A stretch of 64,000 bases of DNA from Parabacteroides sp. (GTDB taxonomy: Bacteria; Bacteroidota; Bacteroidia; Bacteroidales; Tannerellaceae), in contig JAFUOJ010000017.1 in assembly GCA_017481945.1 (NCBI GenBank), positions 1 to 64,000 of the forward strand. The letters run 5' to 3'. Positions 36,057 to 46,450 of the stretch are shown one piece after another. Below the pieces are notes generated by a model. That model searched no databases, had not been told where the DNA came from, and worked only from the letters and a program-made list of their open reading frames with translations. A program made the position numbers and the translations under genes. The stretch's first letter is position 1; the number at the start of each line of letters is the position of its first letter.

Positions 36057-37334
36057 ATGGAAATATTTATTATTATAGGTCTTATTTTATTGAATGGACT
36101 TCTTTCGATGTCAGAGATCGCTTTGGTGTCAGCGCGTAAAGCCCGTTTGGAATTGGAAGCGAAACGAGGTGACAAATCCGCTCAAAAAGCATTACAGTTA
36201 GCGAATGATCCCGATAAATTTCTTTCGACAGTTCAAATCGGAATAACTCTGATAGGTATTTTAACCGGTTTATATTCAGGAGAAGCCTTTGCTTCTGATT
36301 TGGCGGAATATGTCAAACGTATCCCGGTCTTGGAACCGTATGCGTTAGGACTTTCGGAGGCAATCATAGTTTTGGTTGTGACCTATCTGACTTTGGTGTT
36401 AGGAGAATTGGTACCGAAGCGGATTGGGATGGGATATGCGGAGAAAGTCTCAATGTGGATGGCAACACCGATGAGTGCCTTGTCATGGATTGCTTCGCCG
36501 TTTGTCTGGTTGCTTTCTAAAAGTACAGCTTTGACAGTCAGTTGGATTGGAACAGAAGGTTCGGAAGAGAGTAAAGTAACCGAAGAAGAGATAAAAGCAA
36601 TCGTACAGGAGGGGCTGGATGATGGCGAAGTACAGGAAGTGGAGCAGGATATTGTGGAGCGTGTGTTCAATTTAGGAGATTGTAAGGTAAGCTCTATAAT
36701 GACTCACCGAAGTGATCTGATTTGGTTAGATCTAAACGATAGTGTGCAGCAAATCAAAGATAAGGTACAAGAGAACCTGTTTAATATCTATCCGGTTGCA
36801 GATGGTAAGTTCGACAATATAAAAGGGGTGGTTTATCTCAAAGATCTGTTCGGAAAGGTTGAAGATTCGGATTTCTCTTTGTCCCGAGTAATTCGTCCGG
36901 CAGAGTTTCTACCTGAAAACCAAAGTGTATATAATGCTTTGGAACAGTTCAAGAAAGATCGGGTAAAATATGGAATCGTAACGGATGAGTTTGGCGGTAT
37001 TCAGGGAATTGTGACGCTGAAAGACATAATGGAAGGGTTGATAGGACAGGTGCCTGAGGCCGGGGATGAAATGGAGATCGTTCAACGGACAGACGGGACT
37101 TGGTTGGTAGACGGACAATTCCGTTTCTATGATTTCCTTAAATATTTTGAGATGGAGAATCTCTATTCGGACTATGACCACAATACGTTGAGTGGGTTGA
37201 TACTGGAAATATTGGGGCATATCCCGGTAGTGGGCGAGAGTATGACCTGGCTGAATTTTAAGTTTGAGATTGTGGATATGGACGGAGCACGTATCGATAA
37301 AGTCTTAGTTAGTCTGAATTCCGAGAAAAAATAG
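36057..37334 (+). CDS. CNNM/HlyC-CorC family transporter-like protein
   Basis: 425 aa. An N-terminal DUF21/CNNM membrane domain covers about 1-185 with four hydrophobic segments, starting MEIFIIIGLILLNGLLSMSE. A CBS pair follows at about 200-330 (VSSIMTHRSDLIWLDLND ... YGIVTDEFGGIQGIVTLKD), then the CorC_HlyC domain (DGTWLVDGQFRFYDF). Members are implicated in Mg2+ or Co2+ transport. The older 'hemolysin' label is not supported by anything here. A near-promoter TATCTTCG lies just upstream. lipB follows 35 bp later. Confidence 0.92.
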   Translation: MEIFIIIGLILLNGLLSMSEIALVSARKARLELEAKRGDKSAQKALQLANDPDKFLSTVQIGITLIGILTGLYSGEAFASDLAEYVKRIPVLEPYALGLSEAIIVLVVTYLTLVLGELVPKRIGMGYAEKVSMWMATPMSALSWIASPFVWLLSKSTALTVSWIGTEGSEESKVTEEEIKAIVQEGLDDGEVQEVEQDIVERVFNLGDCKVSSIMTHRSDLIWLDLNDSVQQIKDKVQENLFNIYPVADGKFDNIKGVVYLKDLFGKVEDSDFSLSRVIRPAEFLPENQSVYNALEQFKKDRVKYGIVTDEFGGIQGIVTLKDIMEGLIGQVPEAGDEMEIVQRTDGTWLVDGQFRFYDFLKYFEMENLYSDYDHNTLSGLILEILGHIPVVGESMTWLNFKFEIVDMDGARIDKVLVSLNSEKK

Positions 37335-37369
37335 GTGATAAAGGATAGATAGGGTAAAAAGTAAGGAAT

Positions 37370-38035
37370 ATGGAAAGTTTCATCTACCGCGATTTAGGAG
37401 TTATTGATTATGAAGAGGCTTTAGATTGTCAACAAAAGGCTTTCAATGAATTATTAAAAGAGAAAGCACAAGACCGAAAGGGGGAAAATTGTCTGTTCTT
37501 TTGTGAACATCAGCCGGTATTGACGATTGGGAAAAGCGGAAAGGATTCAAATTTATTGATACCGGAAACTTTGCTGGCTCAACGCGGGGTCTCTTTCTAC
37601 CATGTTCAGCGAGGAGGTGATATTACCTATCATGGTCCCGGACAAATTACCGGTTATCCAGTGTTTGATTTGGATAGCTGGCAGTTGGGATTAAAGCAAT
37701 ATATAGAGCGGTTAGAGGAGGTCATCATTCGTTTCTTATCTCTTTACCGGATAAAGGGAGAACGGTTGCCGGGAGCTACCGGAGTTTGGATTGAACCGAA
37801 CACACCGGGTAAAGCTCGTAAGATTTGTGCGATCGGGGTGAAGAGTAGCCGTTTCGTTACTATGCATGGGTTTGCCTTAAATATCAATACTGATTTGAAT
37901 TATTTTTCGTTGATTAATCCCTGCGGATTTAAAGACAAAGGAGTTACCTCTTTGGAAAAGGAGTTGGGAGAGAGGCAGGACTTTGAATTGGCCAAGAAAC
38001 AATTATGTGAGCTTTTCAGAGAGCTGTTCCCATAG
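37370..38035 (+). CDS. lipB: Octanoyltransferase LipB
   Basis: 221 aa. Transfers octanoyl from octanoyl-ACP to lipoyl domains, the first step of lipoate synthesis. Motifs are RGGDITYHGPGQITGYPVFDL, the Lys-containing KICAIGVKSSRFVTMHGFALNI and the catalytic Cys region INPCGFKDKGVTSL. No lipA is adjacent. Probably co-transcribed with the upstream CNNM gene. Confidence 0.96.
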   Translation: MESFIYRDLGVIDYEEALDCQQKAFNELLKEKAQDRKGENCLFFCEHQPVLTIGKSGKDSNLLIPETLLAQRGVSFYHVQRGGDITYHGPGQITGYPVFDLDSWQLGLKQYIERLEEVIIRFLSLYRIKGERLPGATGVWIEPNTPGKARKICAIGVKSSRFVTMHGFALNINTDLNYFSLINPCGFKDKGVTSLEKELGERQDFELAKKQLCELFRELFP

Positions 38036-38050
38036 GAATAAGGATATAAA

Positions 38051-38096
38051 AAGAATGCCGGACAAGATAACAGACCTTGTCCGGCATTCTTCTTTT
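38051..38096. terminator. Bidirectional terminator between lipB and the cyclophilin gene
   Basis: A perfect 16-bp stem, AAGAATGCCGGACAAG (38051-38066) with CTTGTCCGGCATTCTT (38076-38091), and TCTTTTCTT after it. Its outer arms repeat the AGAATGC/GCATTCT half-sites of the array after rho, here only once. Confidence 0.88.
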
Positions 38097-38112
38097 CTTA
38101 TAAAGCTGTTTG

Positions 38113-38961
38113 TTATTTTACAGAAACGCTGATAATACGAACATCCTGTTTCGGACGATCGTATTCGTCACGAGCTTGGCTGGCGATAGCGTCCAGAACC
38201 TCAAACCCTTCAATAAGTTCTCCATATACGGTATAGTTCCCATCTAAATGATGACAACCCCCTTCTGTTGTATATATTTTTCGCTGTTCTTCTGTGAAGA
38301 ATAAATGTCCGGGGGTAGCTCGAATTACGGAGTCTACTTGCGCATTGATTTTACGTAAACGCTTTTGATATTCTCGTTTGTTGCTTGCTTTCTGCATACG
38401 TAATTCGGCACGGTACGGATAGAAATATTTTTCCATTGCCTTTTCTTTGATGTCTTGATTGGCAATCATTTCTAAAGTGTCCAGTTCTCCTTGGGTATAA
38501 ACTTTCCCTTGTACGATATAAAACTGAGACATATCCGATTTCTTTTGAGGATTAATATCGTCATTCTGGCGCGGGGCAGCTAATGCACCTCGTTTATTGA
38601 AGTGATGAGATTTCATTTCCGGCATGATTTCGGAATTTCGGTCTCCAAAGCCACAACGAGCACCGGCTGGAGCATTGCGAGAATCAGGAGCTCCTCCTTG
38701 TATCATAAATTCAGGAAGTACGCGAGTGAAAAGGGTCCCGTTGTACTCTCCTTGATTCGCACGCGCAATAAAGGTACGAACATGGTTGGGTACGTCATCG
38801 TACAGTTTCGCTTTCAGTGTTCCTGCACTGGTATTAATTGTTACAATTTTAGCCGGAACTTCTTCGGAAGTAGTGGCTGTTGCGTTGTCCGGACTGTTTT
38901 GTCCGAATAGTGGTGATAGACATGCAACTAAGCAAAATAAGATATAATAACTCTTTTTCAT
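38113..38961 (-). CDS. Exported cyclophilin-type peptidyl-prolyl isomerase
   Basis: 282 aa. The start at 38961 (MKKSYYILFCLVACLSPLFGQ) gives a clean signal peptide; LVAC at 11-14 could instead be a lipobox. The cyclophilin fold begins at VTINTSAGTLKAKLYDDVPN and ends at EGFEVLDAIASQ. An insert of about 70 charged residues (KVYTQGELDTLEM ... LRKINAQVDSVIRATP) splits the domain before YTVYGELIEGFEVLD. It catalyses proline isomerisation during folding of envelope proteins. The insert is larger than in standard cyclophilins and its role is unknown. Confidence 0.92.
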   Translation of the reverse strand: MKKSYYILFCLVACLSPLFGQNSPDNATATTSEEVPAKIVTINTSAGTLKAKLYDDVPNHVRTFIARANQGEYNGTLFTRVLPEFMIQGGAPDSRNAPAGARCGFGDRNSEIMPEMKSHHFNKRGALAAPRQNDDINPQKKSDMSQFYIVQGKVYTQGELDTLEMIANQDIKEKAMEKYFYPYRAELRMQKASNKREYQKRLRKINAQVDSVIRATPGHLFFTEEQRKIYTTEGGCHHLDGNYTVYGELIEGFEVLDAIASQARDEYDRPKQDVRIISVSVK

Positions 38962-39021
38962 CTTAAAAAATATTTGGTGTGTAAAGATACAATTTATGTT
39001 GTTAAACACAAAGTAAATGTC

Positions 39022-39029
39022 TACCTTTG
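39022..39029 (+). promoter_or_regulatory. -7 box (TACCTTTG) for the AspT-type transporter
   Basis: Exact TAnnTTTG, 42 bp before the ATG at 39071. Confidence 0.65.
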
Positions 39030-39070
39030 CAGCCCTTAATAGAAATTAAGATTATAACAAAACAAAAATT

Positions 39071-40747
39071 ATGAATTGGGTTAATGATTTGTTGTGGGGT
39101 GGTGGAATAGGACACTCCATACTTTTGCTCTCCATTGTGATTGCCGCAGGTATCCAATTAGGGAAAATTAAAGTCTTCGGCGTCTCGTTAGGTATTACTC
39201 TTGTATTATTTGTAGGGATTGTATTAGGGCATTTTGGCTTTACGATCAATCATGATGTTCTTCACTTTTTTAAAGAATTTGGACTGATACTTTTTGTCTA
39301 TTCAGTAGGTATGCAGGTAGGTCCGGGTTTCTTTTCTTCATTTAAACAGGGGGGAGTTACATTAAATTTATTGGCGTGTGGGGTTGTGCTATTAGGTGTA
39401 ACAACAGCTATTATCCTGCATTTTGTAACAGGTATTCCTATGCCGACAATGGTAGGTATTTTGTCTGGTGCAGTGACAAATACTCCGGGATTGGGAGCTG
39501 CTCAGCAGGCTTATTCGGATATGTATGGTGTAGCAGATAATACAATTGCTTTGGGATATGCAGTGGCTTATCCATTGGGTGTGATTGGTATTATATTGGC
39601 TATTATCTTAGTACGTTATTTTTTCCGAGTAAACTTTGAAAAGGAAAATGAACAGCTGAATAATGAAGATGCTTCGCATGCAAATGAAGCTAAACCGATC
39701 TCTTTAGTAGTAAAGAATCCGGCTATTTTCAATAAAACGGTAGCAGATTTGTCCAACTTGATGGAACATCGTGATTTTGTGATTTCTCGAATTTGGCATG
39801 ATCACAATAAACAGATTGAGATTGCTTCTGCTAATACAGTTCTAAAAGAGAATGATAAGGTCTTTGTAATTACAACAGAAACAGATGTTGAAACTGTCAA
39901 GACATTTATCGGTGAAGAAATCGATATGGAACGTAAGCAGTGGATTCGTATGGAGAGTCAATTTATTAATCGTCGTATTTTGGTGACGAAACCGGAATTG
40001 AATGGTAAACGATTAGGACAGTTGAAGCTTCGTAAATTATATGGAATCAATATTACTCGTATCAATCGTGCCGGAGTAGATTTAGTTGCTATGCCGGGAT
40101 TAACTTTACAAGTGGGTGACCGTGTAAATGTTGTGGGTACGGAAACAGCTGTCGCAAATGTAGAAAAGGTATTGGGTAATTCAATGAAGCGTTTGAATGA
40201 GCCGAATTTGATTACTATTTTCGTGGGTATTGCGTTGGGTATTATATTAGGTAGTATTCCTATTACTTTCCCGGGTATTCCACAGCCGGTGAAATTAGGT
40301 TTAGCAGGAGGTCCGTTGATTGTAGCTATCTTAGTAAGCCGTTTTGGTTATCATTATAAGTTGGTTACTTATACGACACAGAGTGCAAATTTAATGTTAC
40401 GTGAAATCGGTATAACTATCTTTTTAGCGTGTGTAGGTATTGGTGCCGGTGATGGTTTTGTAGATACGATTGTGAATAATGGAGGTTTTGCATGGATTGG
40501 TTATGGATTTATTATCACATTTGTTCCTTTACTTATCATAGGATGTGTAGGACGTTACTTCTGTAAAGTTAACTATTTCACATTGATGGGACTTATGGCA
40601 GGTAGTACAACAGATCCACCTGCATTAGCTTATTCAAATGCAACAGCAGGAAACGATGCTCCTTCTGTTGGTTATGCAACTGTTTATCCATTAACAATGT
40701 TCTTACGCGTATTAACCGCTCAGTTGCTGATATTGTTTTTTGCATAA
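39071..40747 (+). CDS. AspT/YidE-type putative transporter
   Basis: 558 aa. Two homologous membrane halves of about five helices each (1-180 and 375-558) surround two RCK_C/TrkA_C domains (about 205-290 and 290-375: [14 protein letters not shown] ... [16 protein letters not shown]). Each half has the conserved GxxxxPPA or [13 protein letters not shown]-like re-entrant loop ([32 protein letters not shown]). The family includes the aspartate:alanine exchanger AspT; the substrate of this branch is unknown. Single gene ended by a terminator shared with the tamB-like gene. Confidence 0.92.
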   Translation: MNWVNDLLWGGGIGHSILLLSIVIAAGIQLGKIKVFGVSLGITLVLFVGIVLGHFGFTINHDVLHFFKEFGLILFVYSVGMQVGPGFFSSFKQGGVTLNLLACGVVLLGVTTAIILHFVTGIPMPTMVGILSGAVTNTPGLGAAQQAYSDMYGVADNTIALGYAVAYPLGVIGIILAIILVRYFFRVNFEKENEQLNNEDASHANEAKPISLVVKNPAIFNKTVADLSNLMEHRDFVISRIWHDHNKQIEIASANTVLKENDKVFVITTETDVETVKTFIGEEIDMERKQWIRMESQFINRRILVTKPELNGKRLGQLKLRKLYGINITRINRAGVDLVAMPGLTLQVGDRVNVVGTETAVANVEKVLGNSMKRLNEPNLITIFVGIALGIILGSIPITFPGIPQPVKLGLAGGPLIVAILVSRFGYHYKLVTYTTQSANLMLREIGITIFLACVGIGAGDGFVDTIVNNGGFAWIGYGFIITFVPLLIIGCVGRYFCKVNYFTLMGLMAGSTTDPPALAYSNATAGNDAPSVGYATVYPLTMFLRVLTAQLLILFFA

Positions 40748-40786
40748 AGAAAATGGTGATTAGTTATAGTTAATCCAATAACGAAA

Positions 40787-40827
40787 AATACTCACAATGG
40801 AATTATTCTATTGTGAGTATTTTTTGT
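40787..40827. terminator. Bidirectional terminator between the AspT-type and TamB-like genes
   Basis: AATACTCACAAT (40787-40798) pairs perfectly with ATTGTGAGTATT (40810-40821), followed by T5 on the plus strand. Confidence 0.88.
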
Positions 40828-43800
40828 TACTTATTTTCTTCTTTTGCCTTTTCGATAGGAGTTGTAAATAAACTATCTGGGGTATTTATTAGTGAATACT
40901 TTTTTCTGCGACGGAATATATCGGAGAAACGAGTAAAGTCTTTTTTATACATAATACCGACACCTTGGGTTGTTAGAGCTTGTTTAAGAAACATATACAT
41001 ATCGTTAGCGTGATTGTAAGCTTTTAGCCGAATATCACCACTTGGAGTTAATAAATATTCTAAATCGAACTCTCCAATAAATGCATTTTTCTGTAAAGCA
41101 TTATTTTTATATCCAAAGTTTCCGTTAAAGATTAATCGGTTATTTAATAATTGACTGGATAATAACATCTCAACTTCAGTATCTTCAATACCGTCTTGGC
41201 TCGTTCGAATGTTTGTACCTAATTGTACTTTGTCTGTAAAGCTATTCATTAAACTAGATATCTGCGAAGAAAGAGCTGAAGATGCAACAGCACTGAAGTC
41301 ATTTGATTTGTATTGATTGTTAATATATTCCGGAGTATAGAATTTATTTAATACCAACAGATAAATAATCTGTTTAGTTATCATATCATCAGTATTAATC
41401 AAGCTTTTTACTCGCCGTTCTAACTCTTCATTAGATCCTGGTAATTCTAAATCAAAAGAAATAGTTGGGTTACGTAATACTCCATCTAAGTTTAGAACAC
41501 AGTTAACAGGTATGTTACGGCGGGCACTTTCTTCTGCAAGACTTGCGTCTAAGTCTTGGATATTGGCCGTTACATTATAGATGGTATTAATATTCATTGT
41601 TGCTTCAAATGGATCTCCTCGGAAGTTGATAGTACTACCTTCTCGAATCTTAAAGTTTTTATGAATAAGTTGTTGCAAACTGAAATTATAGTTTCCTTCC
41701 ACAATACCTACGTTTCCATACATACGCAAGTCAGACTTTGTTCCATATTGAATTTGAAGGCTACCATTACAATTCCCTGCAATTTTATCTCCTGCAACAG
41801 GATCCATTATAAGATCTATATTTGCTTCTGGAGTAATGTCTAAAAGAAAATTCATGCGCATTTCTGCTCCTTCGTTTTCTTCTTTAAAGATTAAAGGTTT
41901 AATAGAGTCGACAGGTTGTCTCTGTGCTATTTCTTGTAATTCTTTTTTATTTATAAACGTGATGAAATCGTAATCCTCTGCTGTGGAGTTATTCATAAAG
42001 TCTAATTTTATATCTGTTTTGGGACTACTTTGCATATTAATATCAAAATTAATTACTTGAGTATTCCCTTTGATAGAAGCAGTCCCCGTTCCAAATACAG
42101 TTCCATAGATTAAAGGGTTTTGTTTTTGAGGCGCGTCATAGACTAAAGTATTATTTGCTTGAATATTAACATCGAAACTAACGTCCTTGAAGTTTTGATG
42201 GTTGACAATAAGATTTACTTTTGCCGGGTTTCCAAATTTATCATAAACTGTTACATTTTGTCCAATAATCGCATTGGGTCTAAGATGAACAGAATCGGAG
42301 AATGTATAATAAGTATTTAAAAATTCGATACCTAATCCTCCGTTTTGTACATAGGCGTCTCCTTCTATATTTAATTTACTGAAAGGACCATACAAATGTA
42401 CATTGCCAAATCCCTGACCTTGCATATTTTGAGCAATATTTTCTACAAAAGGATGTAAGAAAGCCAAATTTATATCATTAGCTCCAAAATGTAAAGATAA
42501 CCCCGCGTCTTTACCTACAGGGTAGATGTAACCATTCACATCTGTCCAGGTTGAATCATTCTTATAAATACTTCCCAACATCAAAATCCCTTTTTGCTGA
42601 TCATCCCACTCGCTAAAAAGATTAAGGCGTCCTAAATTTACTTGGTTGAAAGCAAAATTTTGAACTTCGAGATTTGTATTTAATATACGGCTACCATATA
42701 GATCTGTGATATTGAATGTACCAGTCGCTTTTCCAGCAAATTGTAGAACGGGTATATTTAAGATGTCAAAAATGTAGCTTAATTCTATTTGTTTCAAATC
42801 TAAAAGTAATGTGTCAGTAGGATCTTTGGATATATTTCCATCCATATAGAGGTATTCGTTCCCGTTTGTGATAGAAAAATCCTGTATCCCAATTCTTCCA
42901 TTTGCGATTTGAATATTAGCTGGTGCTATGCGCCAAATAGAATCATTTAAAATCAAAGGACTTTCATTTAAAGATATTTCAGTACGTAATTGAGGACGTC
43001 CTTTTTCTTGTTTTTCTTCTATAAATAGGGTTGAAGCTGAGAGATCCGCTTTGAATAAACGCTCTTTATTGTTTGCCCACTCGATTTGAGTATTTATTTG
43101 ATTCTCTTTTGCATTTGAGTTTAAGCTCAGATAATTTCGCAAACCTTTAACATTGTATTGGGTTGCTTTGAGAAGAAGATTCACCTTGTCTTGTGGATTA
43201 TCACAAGTTAGATACCCTGATTCAAACATTGTTTTTCCAATATTAAATTTAGGTAAATAAGCTTCTAAGCGGAAACGGTCATATTGATTATTATAATGTC
43301 CTGTGATACGTCCCTGATTTAACATAGTAAAAGGAAGCTTCAGGGTGTTAGATATTGCTTCTGTATTTTCGATTGTTAACAGAAGAGAGAAATTATTCTC
43401 TTTTATCGGTCGTTTTTTCTGTGTCGTATTGATTAAAGCAGGTATATAATTTTCTAAAGTTTTCATGAAGCTTGGAACAATAGTTGTAAAGGAATATGCT
43501 CCCGTTACTTCTCCATTTAAGATGTCCGATGTTATTTGTAAATGACGATCAGACGAATGTCCTGTTGCTTCAATCTTAAGTTGTTTTATAAAAAAACTAT
43601 CAGGTGTTGTATAAAAAGAAAGACTATCTAATTGGATATCTCCCTCTGCGTTATCAATGTTGTTCCCGGTGAAGTTGGCATTTAAAACACAAGAAATCTC
43701 AGGAGATTCATATTTGTTGGTTAAATGTAGGCTATCTGGACGAAAATGATTTAGACGGGAGGTGAAATTAAATACTGAATTTTCCCCTTGATTAAGAAAT

Positions 43801-45386
43801 AATCCTTTAGCATATAATTCTCCATTGGGGTCATTAATATTTAATACTCCGTTAAAACCATTCTTTTGAAAATCACCAGATAATAAGATGTTTTCATATT
43901 TGTATCCTTTAAATTCAAATTCATCAATGTTAGCTTTTATATTACCTGTAAAAGAACCTTCTTTAGATAATTGTGTATCTAAATTGATGTTTAGTTTAGT
44001 TGTTCCCAAAGGTGTCCCTTCTGAAAAGATCTCTTTTAGATGTAAATGAGAAGTAGATAGGGATCCTGTTATATGAGAAATGTTTTTTTCTTTATTTTGT
44101 TTTACTCTGAGATTAGTCTCTATAGAACCAATAGTAGAGGAAAGTTTTCCAAAAGCTTCTAAATGATTAAAAAAGCCAGATACTTCACCAGTGAAATTAA
44201 TTGTCCCTAAATTAGAAATAGTCGGAGGTAATTGCACTGGGTTTGGACTAAAGTTATTGACTAAGCCAGAAAGACCTTCAGTTGTTACATACATTTTATT
44301 TACTTGTCCGGAAATATAAGCTTCTTGGGGTTTGGTGATATTTTGCAATCCCATTTTCCCAATGAAAAGCATTTCGTCACTATACTTCAGTGTCAAATGT
44401 TTGAGATTTATATCGTTTATACGTCCCGAAGCTTCCGCAGAGAGTTCAACGGTTTCTGTGAAATTTTTAAATGCAGGAACGAATGCAGATAGATCTTTTA
44501 AACCTATCTGAGAAGGAGCAATAATAATTGCTATAGGCGATTGCTCTAACAAAGTAGATAAACTGTCTGTTTTTTCTGTTTGTAAGTGAGCATGAGCAAT
44601 TTTTAAATTAGTGTTTGGAAGTTTAACTTCAAAATCTTGAATGATAGTACTATCCTTATTCGCGATAACATTAAGAGATATTTTGTTCAGAGAGAAGCCG
44701 GATGTCTCTTCAAAACTCATTTTCTTTATGGTAGCATTGATACTATCTTTATTAAGTGCTTTTATTGCAATTTTAGCACTTAAGTTCTTAACATGAACAT
44801 GTTTAGCATTGAACTTGTTAGGAGTATAAGATGCATTCTTTATATCATAACGGAAGTTTCCTCGTCTGATCAAAATAGAATTGAAACGCAAATCTATGTT
44901 GGGATTTTTCTTAATACTATCCTTACTGGCAAAAGCGTCTAATACAAATTGTAGATTTAATTTTTCTTTAGGTGCCGCTTTATTTAAGTTAACCGAGAAA
45001 CCAAATAACCGGACAGCAGAGAAAACCAATTTACCTTTGGCTAAAGGAAGCATTTCAATACCTGCGGAAACATGGTTCGCAGTGAATAAGACATCCCCAT
45101 TTTGATCTTCTAAATATAAGTCTTCCAGCACCAAACGGTTAAACCATTCGATGTCCACATTCCCTATTTTTACAGGTACACTCAGATATTCGGATAATTC
45201 TGTTGTTGCAATGTTTGCTACTTTTTGCTGTATATAAGGAATACGCAATAAGATAGCTGGAGCCACATAGAATATCCAAAATAGGGTAAATAGGATAATA
45301 ATTATGTATTTTAGTCCTCTGATATCTTTATTTATATTTAAGTACAAAACTACAACAATATCTCGATAGATTTCGTTAATTTGCAC
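40827..45386 (-). CDS. TamB-like translocation and assembly module protein
   Basis: Up to 1,519 aa. One membrane anchor near the N-terminus (KYIIIILFTLFWIFYVAPAI) precedes a long run of beta-rich repeats (AsmA/TamB-like) and ends in the DUF490/TamB domain (about 1,080-1,460). TamB spans the periplasm and is thought to carry lipids or help insert outer-membrane proteins; in Bacteroidota it pairs with a TamA/BamA homologue, not seen here. The start is uncertain: the frame opens at a GTG (45386), but a good minus-strand promoter lies at 45345-45352, inside that frame, and no in-frame ATG follows before the anchor. Homologues begin near RGLKY, so initiation at a non-ATG codon is likely. Confidence 0.9.
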   Translation of the reverse strand: MQINEIYRDIVVVLYLNINKDIRGLKYIIIILFTLFWIFYVAPAILLRIPYIQQKVANIATTELSEYLSVPVKIGNVDIEWFNRLVLEDLYLEDQNGDVLFTANHVSAGIEMLPLAKGKLVFSAVRLFGFSVNLNKAAPKEKLNLQFVLDAFASKDSIKKNPNIDLRFNSILIRRGNFRYDIKNASYTPNKFNAKHVHVKNLSAKIAIKALNKDSINATIKKMSFEETSGFSLNKISLNVIANKDSTIIQDFEVKLPNTNLKIAHAHLQTEKTDSLSTLLEQSPIAIIIAPSQIGLKDLSAFVPAFKNFTETVELSAEASGRINDINLKHLTLKYSDEMLFIGKMGLQNITKPQEAYISGQVNKMYVTTEGLSGLVNNFSPNPVQLPPTISNLGTINFTGEVSGFFNHLEAFGKLSSTIGSIETNLRVKQNKEKNISHITGSLSTSHLHLKEIFSEGTPLGTTKLNINLDTQLSKEGSFTGNIKANIDEFEFKGYKYENILLSGDFQKNGFNGVLNINDPNGELYAKGLFLNQGENSVFNFTSRLNHFRPDSLHLTNKYESPEISCVLNANFTGNNIDNAEGDIQLDSLSFYTTPDSFFIKQLKIEATGHSSDRHLQITSDILNGEVTGAYSFTTIVPSFMKTLENYIPALINTTQKKRPIKENNFSLLLTIENTEAISNTLKLPFTMLNQGRITGHYNNQYDRFRLEAYLPKFNIGKTMFESGYLTCDNPQDKVNLLLKATQYNVKGLRNYLSLNSNAKENQINTQIEWANNKERLFKADLSASTLFIEEKQEKGRPQLRTEISLNESPLILNDSIWRIAPANIQIANGRIGIQDFSITNGNEYLYMDGNISKDPTDTLLLDLKQIELSYIFDILNIPVLQFAGKATGTFNITDLYGSRILNTNLEVQNFAFNQVNLGRLNLFSEWDDQQKGILMLGSIYKNDSTWTDVNGYIYPVGKDAGLSLHFGANDINLAFLHPFVENIAQNMQGQGFGNVHLYGPFSKLNIEGDAYVQNGGLGIEFLNTYYTFSDSVHLRPNAIIGQNVTVYDKFGNPAKVNLIVNHQNFKDVSFDVNIQANNTLVYDAPQKQNPLIYGTVFGTGTASIKGNTQVINFDINMQSSPKTDIKLDFMNNSTAEDYDFITFINKKELQEIAQRQPVDSIKPLIFKEENEGAEMRMNFLLDITPEANIDLIMDPVAGDKIAGNCNGSLQIQYGTKSDLRMYGNVGIVEGNYNFSLQQLIHKNFKIREGSTINFRGDPFEATMNINTIYNVTANIQDLDASLAEESARRNIPVNCVLNLDGVLRNPTISFDLELPGSNEELERRVKSLINTDDMITKQIIYLLVLNKFYTPEYINNQYKSNDFSAVASSALSSQISSLMNSFTDKVQLGTNIRTSQDGIEDTEVEMLLSSQLLNNRLIFNGNFGYKNNALQKNAFIGEFDLEYLLTPSGDIRLKAYNHANDMYMFLKQALTTQGVGIMYKKDFTRFSDIFRRRKKYSLINTPDSLFTTPIEKAKEENK
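45345..45352 (-). promoter_or_regulatory. -7 box (TAGTTTTG on the minus strand) of the TamB-like gene
   Basis: CAAAACTA on the plus strand is an exact TAnnTTTG on the minus strand. If used, the mRNA would start near 45338, downstream of the GTG at 45386. Confidence 0.5.
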
Positions 45387-45405
45387 AAAAAATAAAACGA
45401 AAGGT

Positions 45406-46434
45406 ATGAGTGTAACTATATTAGGTATAGAATCATCGTGTGATGATACTTCCTCTTCTGTGATACGTGATGGTGTAATGTTATCAAATGTAATAGCAAG
45501 TCAGGCAGTTCATGAAGCTTATGGTGGGGTTGTTCCTGAATTAGCTTCTCGGGCACACCAACAAAATATAATACCAGTAGTAGCTGAGGCCATAAAAAGA
45601 GCAGGAATTGATAAATCAGAGTTAGATGCTATTGCTTTTACTCGTGGGCCAGGTTTGATGGGATCTTTATTAGTTGGAACCTCTTTTGCTAAAGGTTTTG
45701 CTGCAGCTCTGGATATTCCAATGGTAGAAGTAAATCATTTGCAAGCCCATGTATTAGCTCATTTTATTAAAGAGACGCCAGAAGATGATCATGCTCCCTC
45801 TTTTCCTTTCCTTTGTTTGTTAGTCTCTGGAGGTAATTCACAAATTATAAAGGTGAATGCTTATAATGATATGGAAGTCATTGGGCAAACAATTGATGAT
45901 GCGGCTGGGGAAGCTTTTGATAAATGTGCTAAGGTAATGGGATTAGGATATCCGGGAGGTCCGATTGTAAATCGTTTAGCCAATGAAGGAAATCCTAAAG
46001 CATTTACTTTTAGTAAGCCTCATATTCCGGGATATGATTATAGCTTTAGTGGATTAAAAACCTCTTTTCTCTATACGTTAAGAGATAAATTACAGGAAGA
46101 TCCTGATTTTATTGAAAAGAATAAACAGGACCTTTGTGCCTCTTTACAAGCAACAGTTGTAGATATATTAATGAATAAGTTACGCAAAGCGGCAAAGGAT
46201 TTGAACATAAAAGAGGTAGCAGTTGCAGGAGGAGTCTCGGCAAATTCCGGTTTACGTGATGCTTTTTTAGATCATGCAAAACGGTTTGGATGGAAAGTAC
46301 ATATCCCTAAGTTTTCATTTACAACAGATAATGCAGCTATGGTAGCTATAACCGGTTATTATAAATATTTAGATAAAGAATTTTGTCCGATGGACGCAGC
46401 TCCGTTTGCTCGTATGCAAAGTAAGTTGGGATGA
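45406..46434 (+). CDS. tsaD: tRNA N6-threonylcarbamoyladenosine (t6A) transferase subunit
   Basis: 342 aa. TsaD transfers threonylcarbamoyl to A37 of ANN-decoding tRNAs, working with TsaB, TsaC and TsaE. It has the ASKHA fold with ILGIESSCDDTSSSVI at the start, metal ligands in NHLQAHVLAHF, the LVSGGNSQI phosphate loop and VAGGVSANSGLR near the end. The gene is divergent from the TamB-like gene with only 19 bp to the nominal start of the latter, and is followed at 16 bp by the CinA-C gene. Confidence 0.97.
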   Translation: MSVTILGIESSCDDTSSSVIRDGVMLSNVIASQAVHEAYGGVVPELASRAHQQNIIPVVAEAIKRAGIDKSELDAIAFTRGPGLMGSLLVGTSFAKGFAAALDIPMVEVNHLQAHVLAHFIKETPEDDHAPSFPFLCLLVSGGNSQIIKVNAYNDMEVIGQTIDDAAGEAFDKCAKVMGLGYPGGPIVNRLANEGNPKAFTFSKPHIPGYDYSFSGLKTSFLYTLRDKLQEDPDFIEKNKQDLCASLQATVVDILMNKLRKAAKDLNIKEVAVAGGVSANSGLRDAFLDHAKRFGWKVHIPKFSFTTDNAAMVAITGYYKYLDKEFCPMDAAPFARMQSKLG

Positions 46435-46450
46435 TAATAAGAAAATGTGA

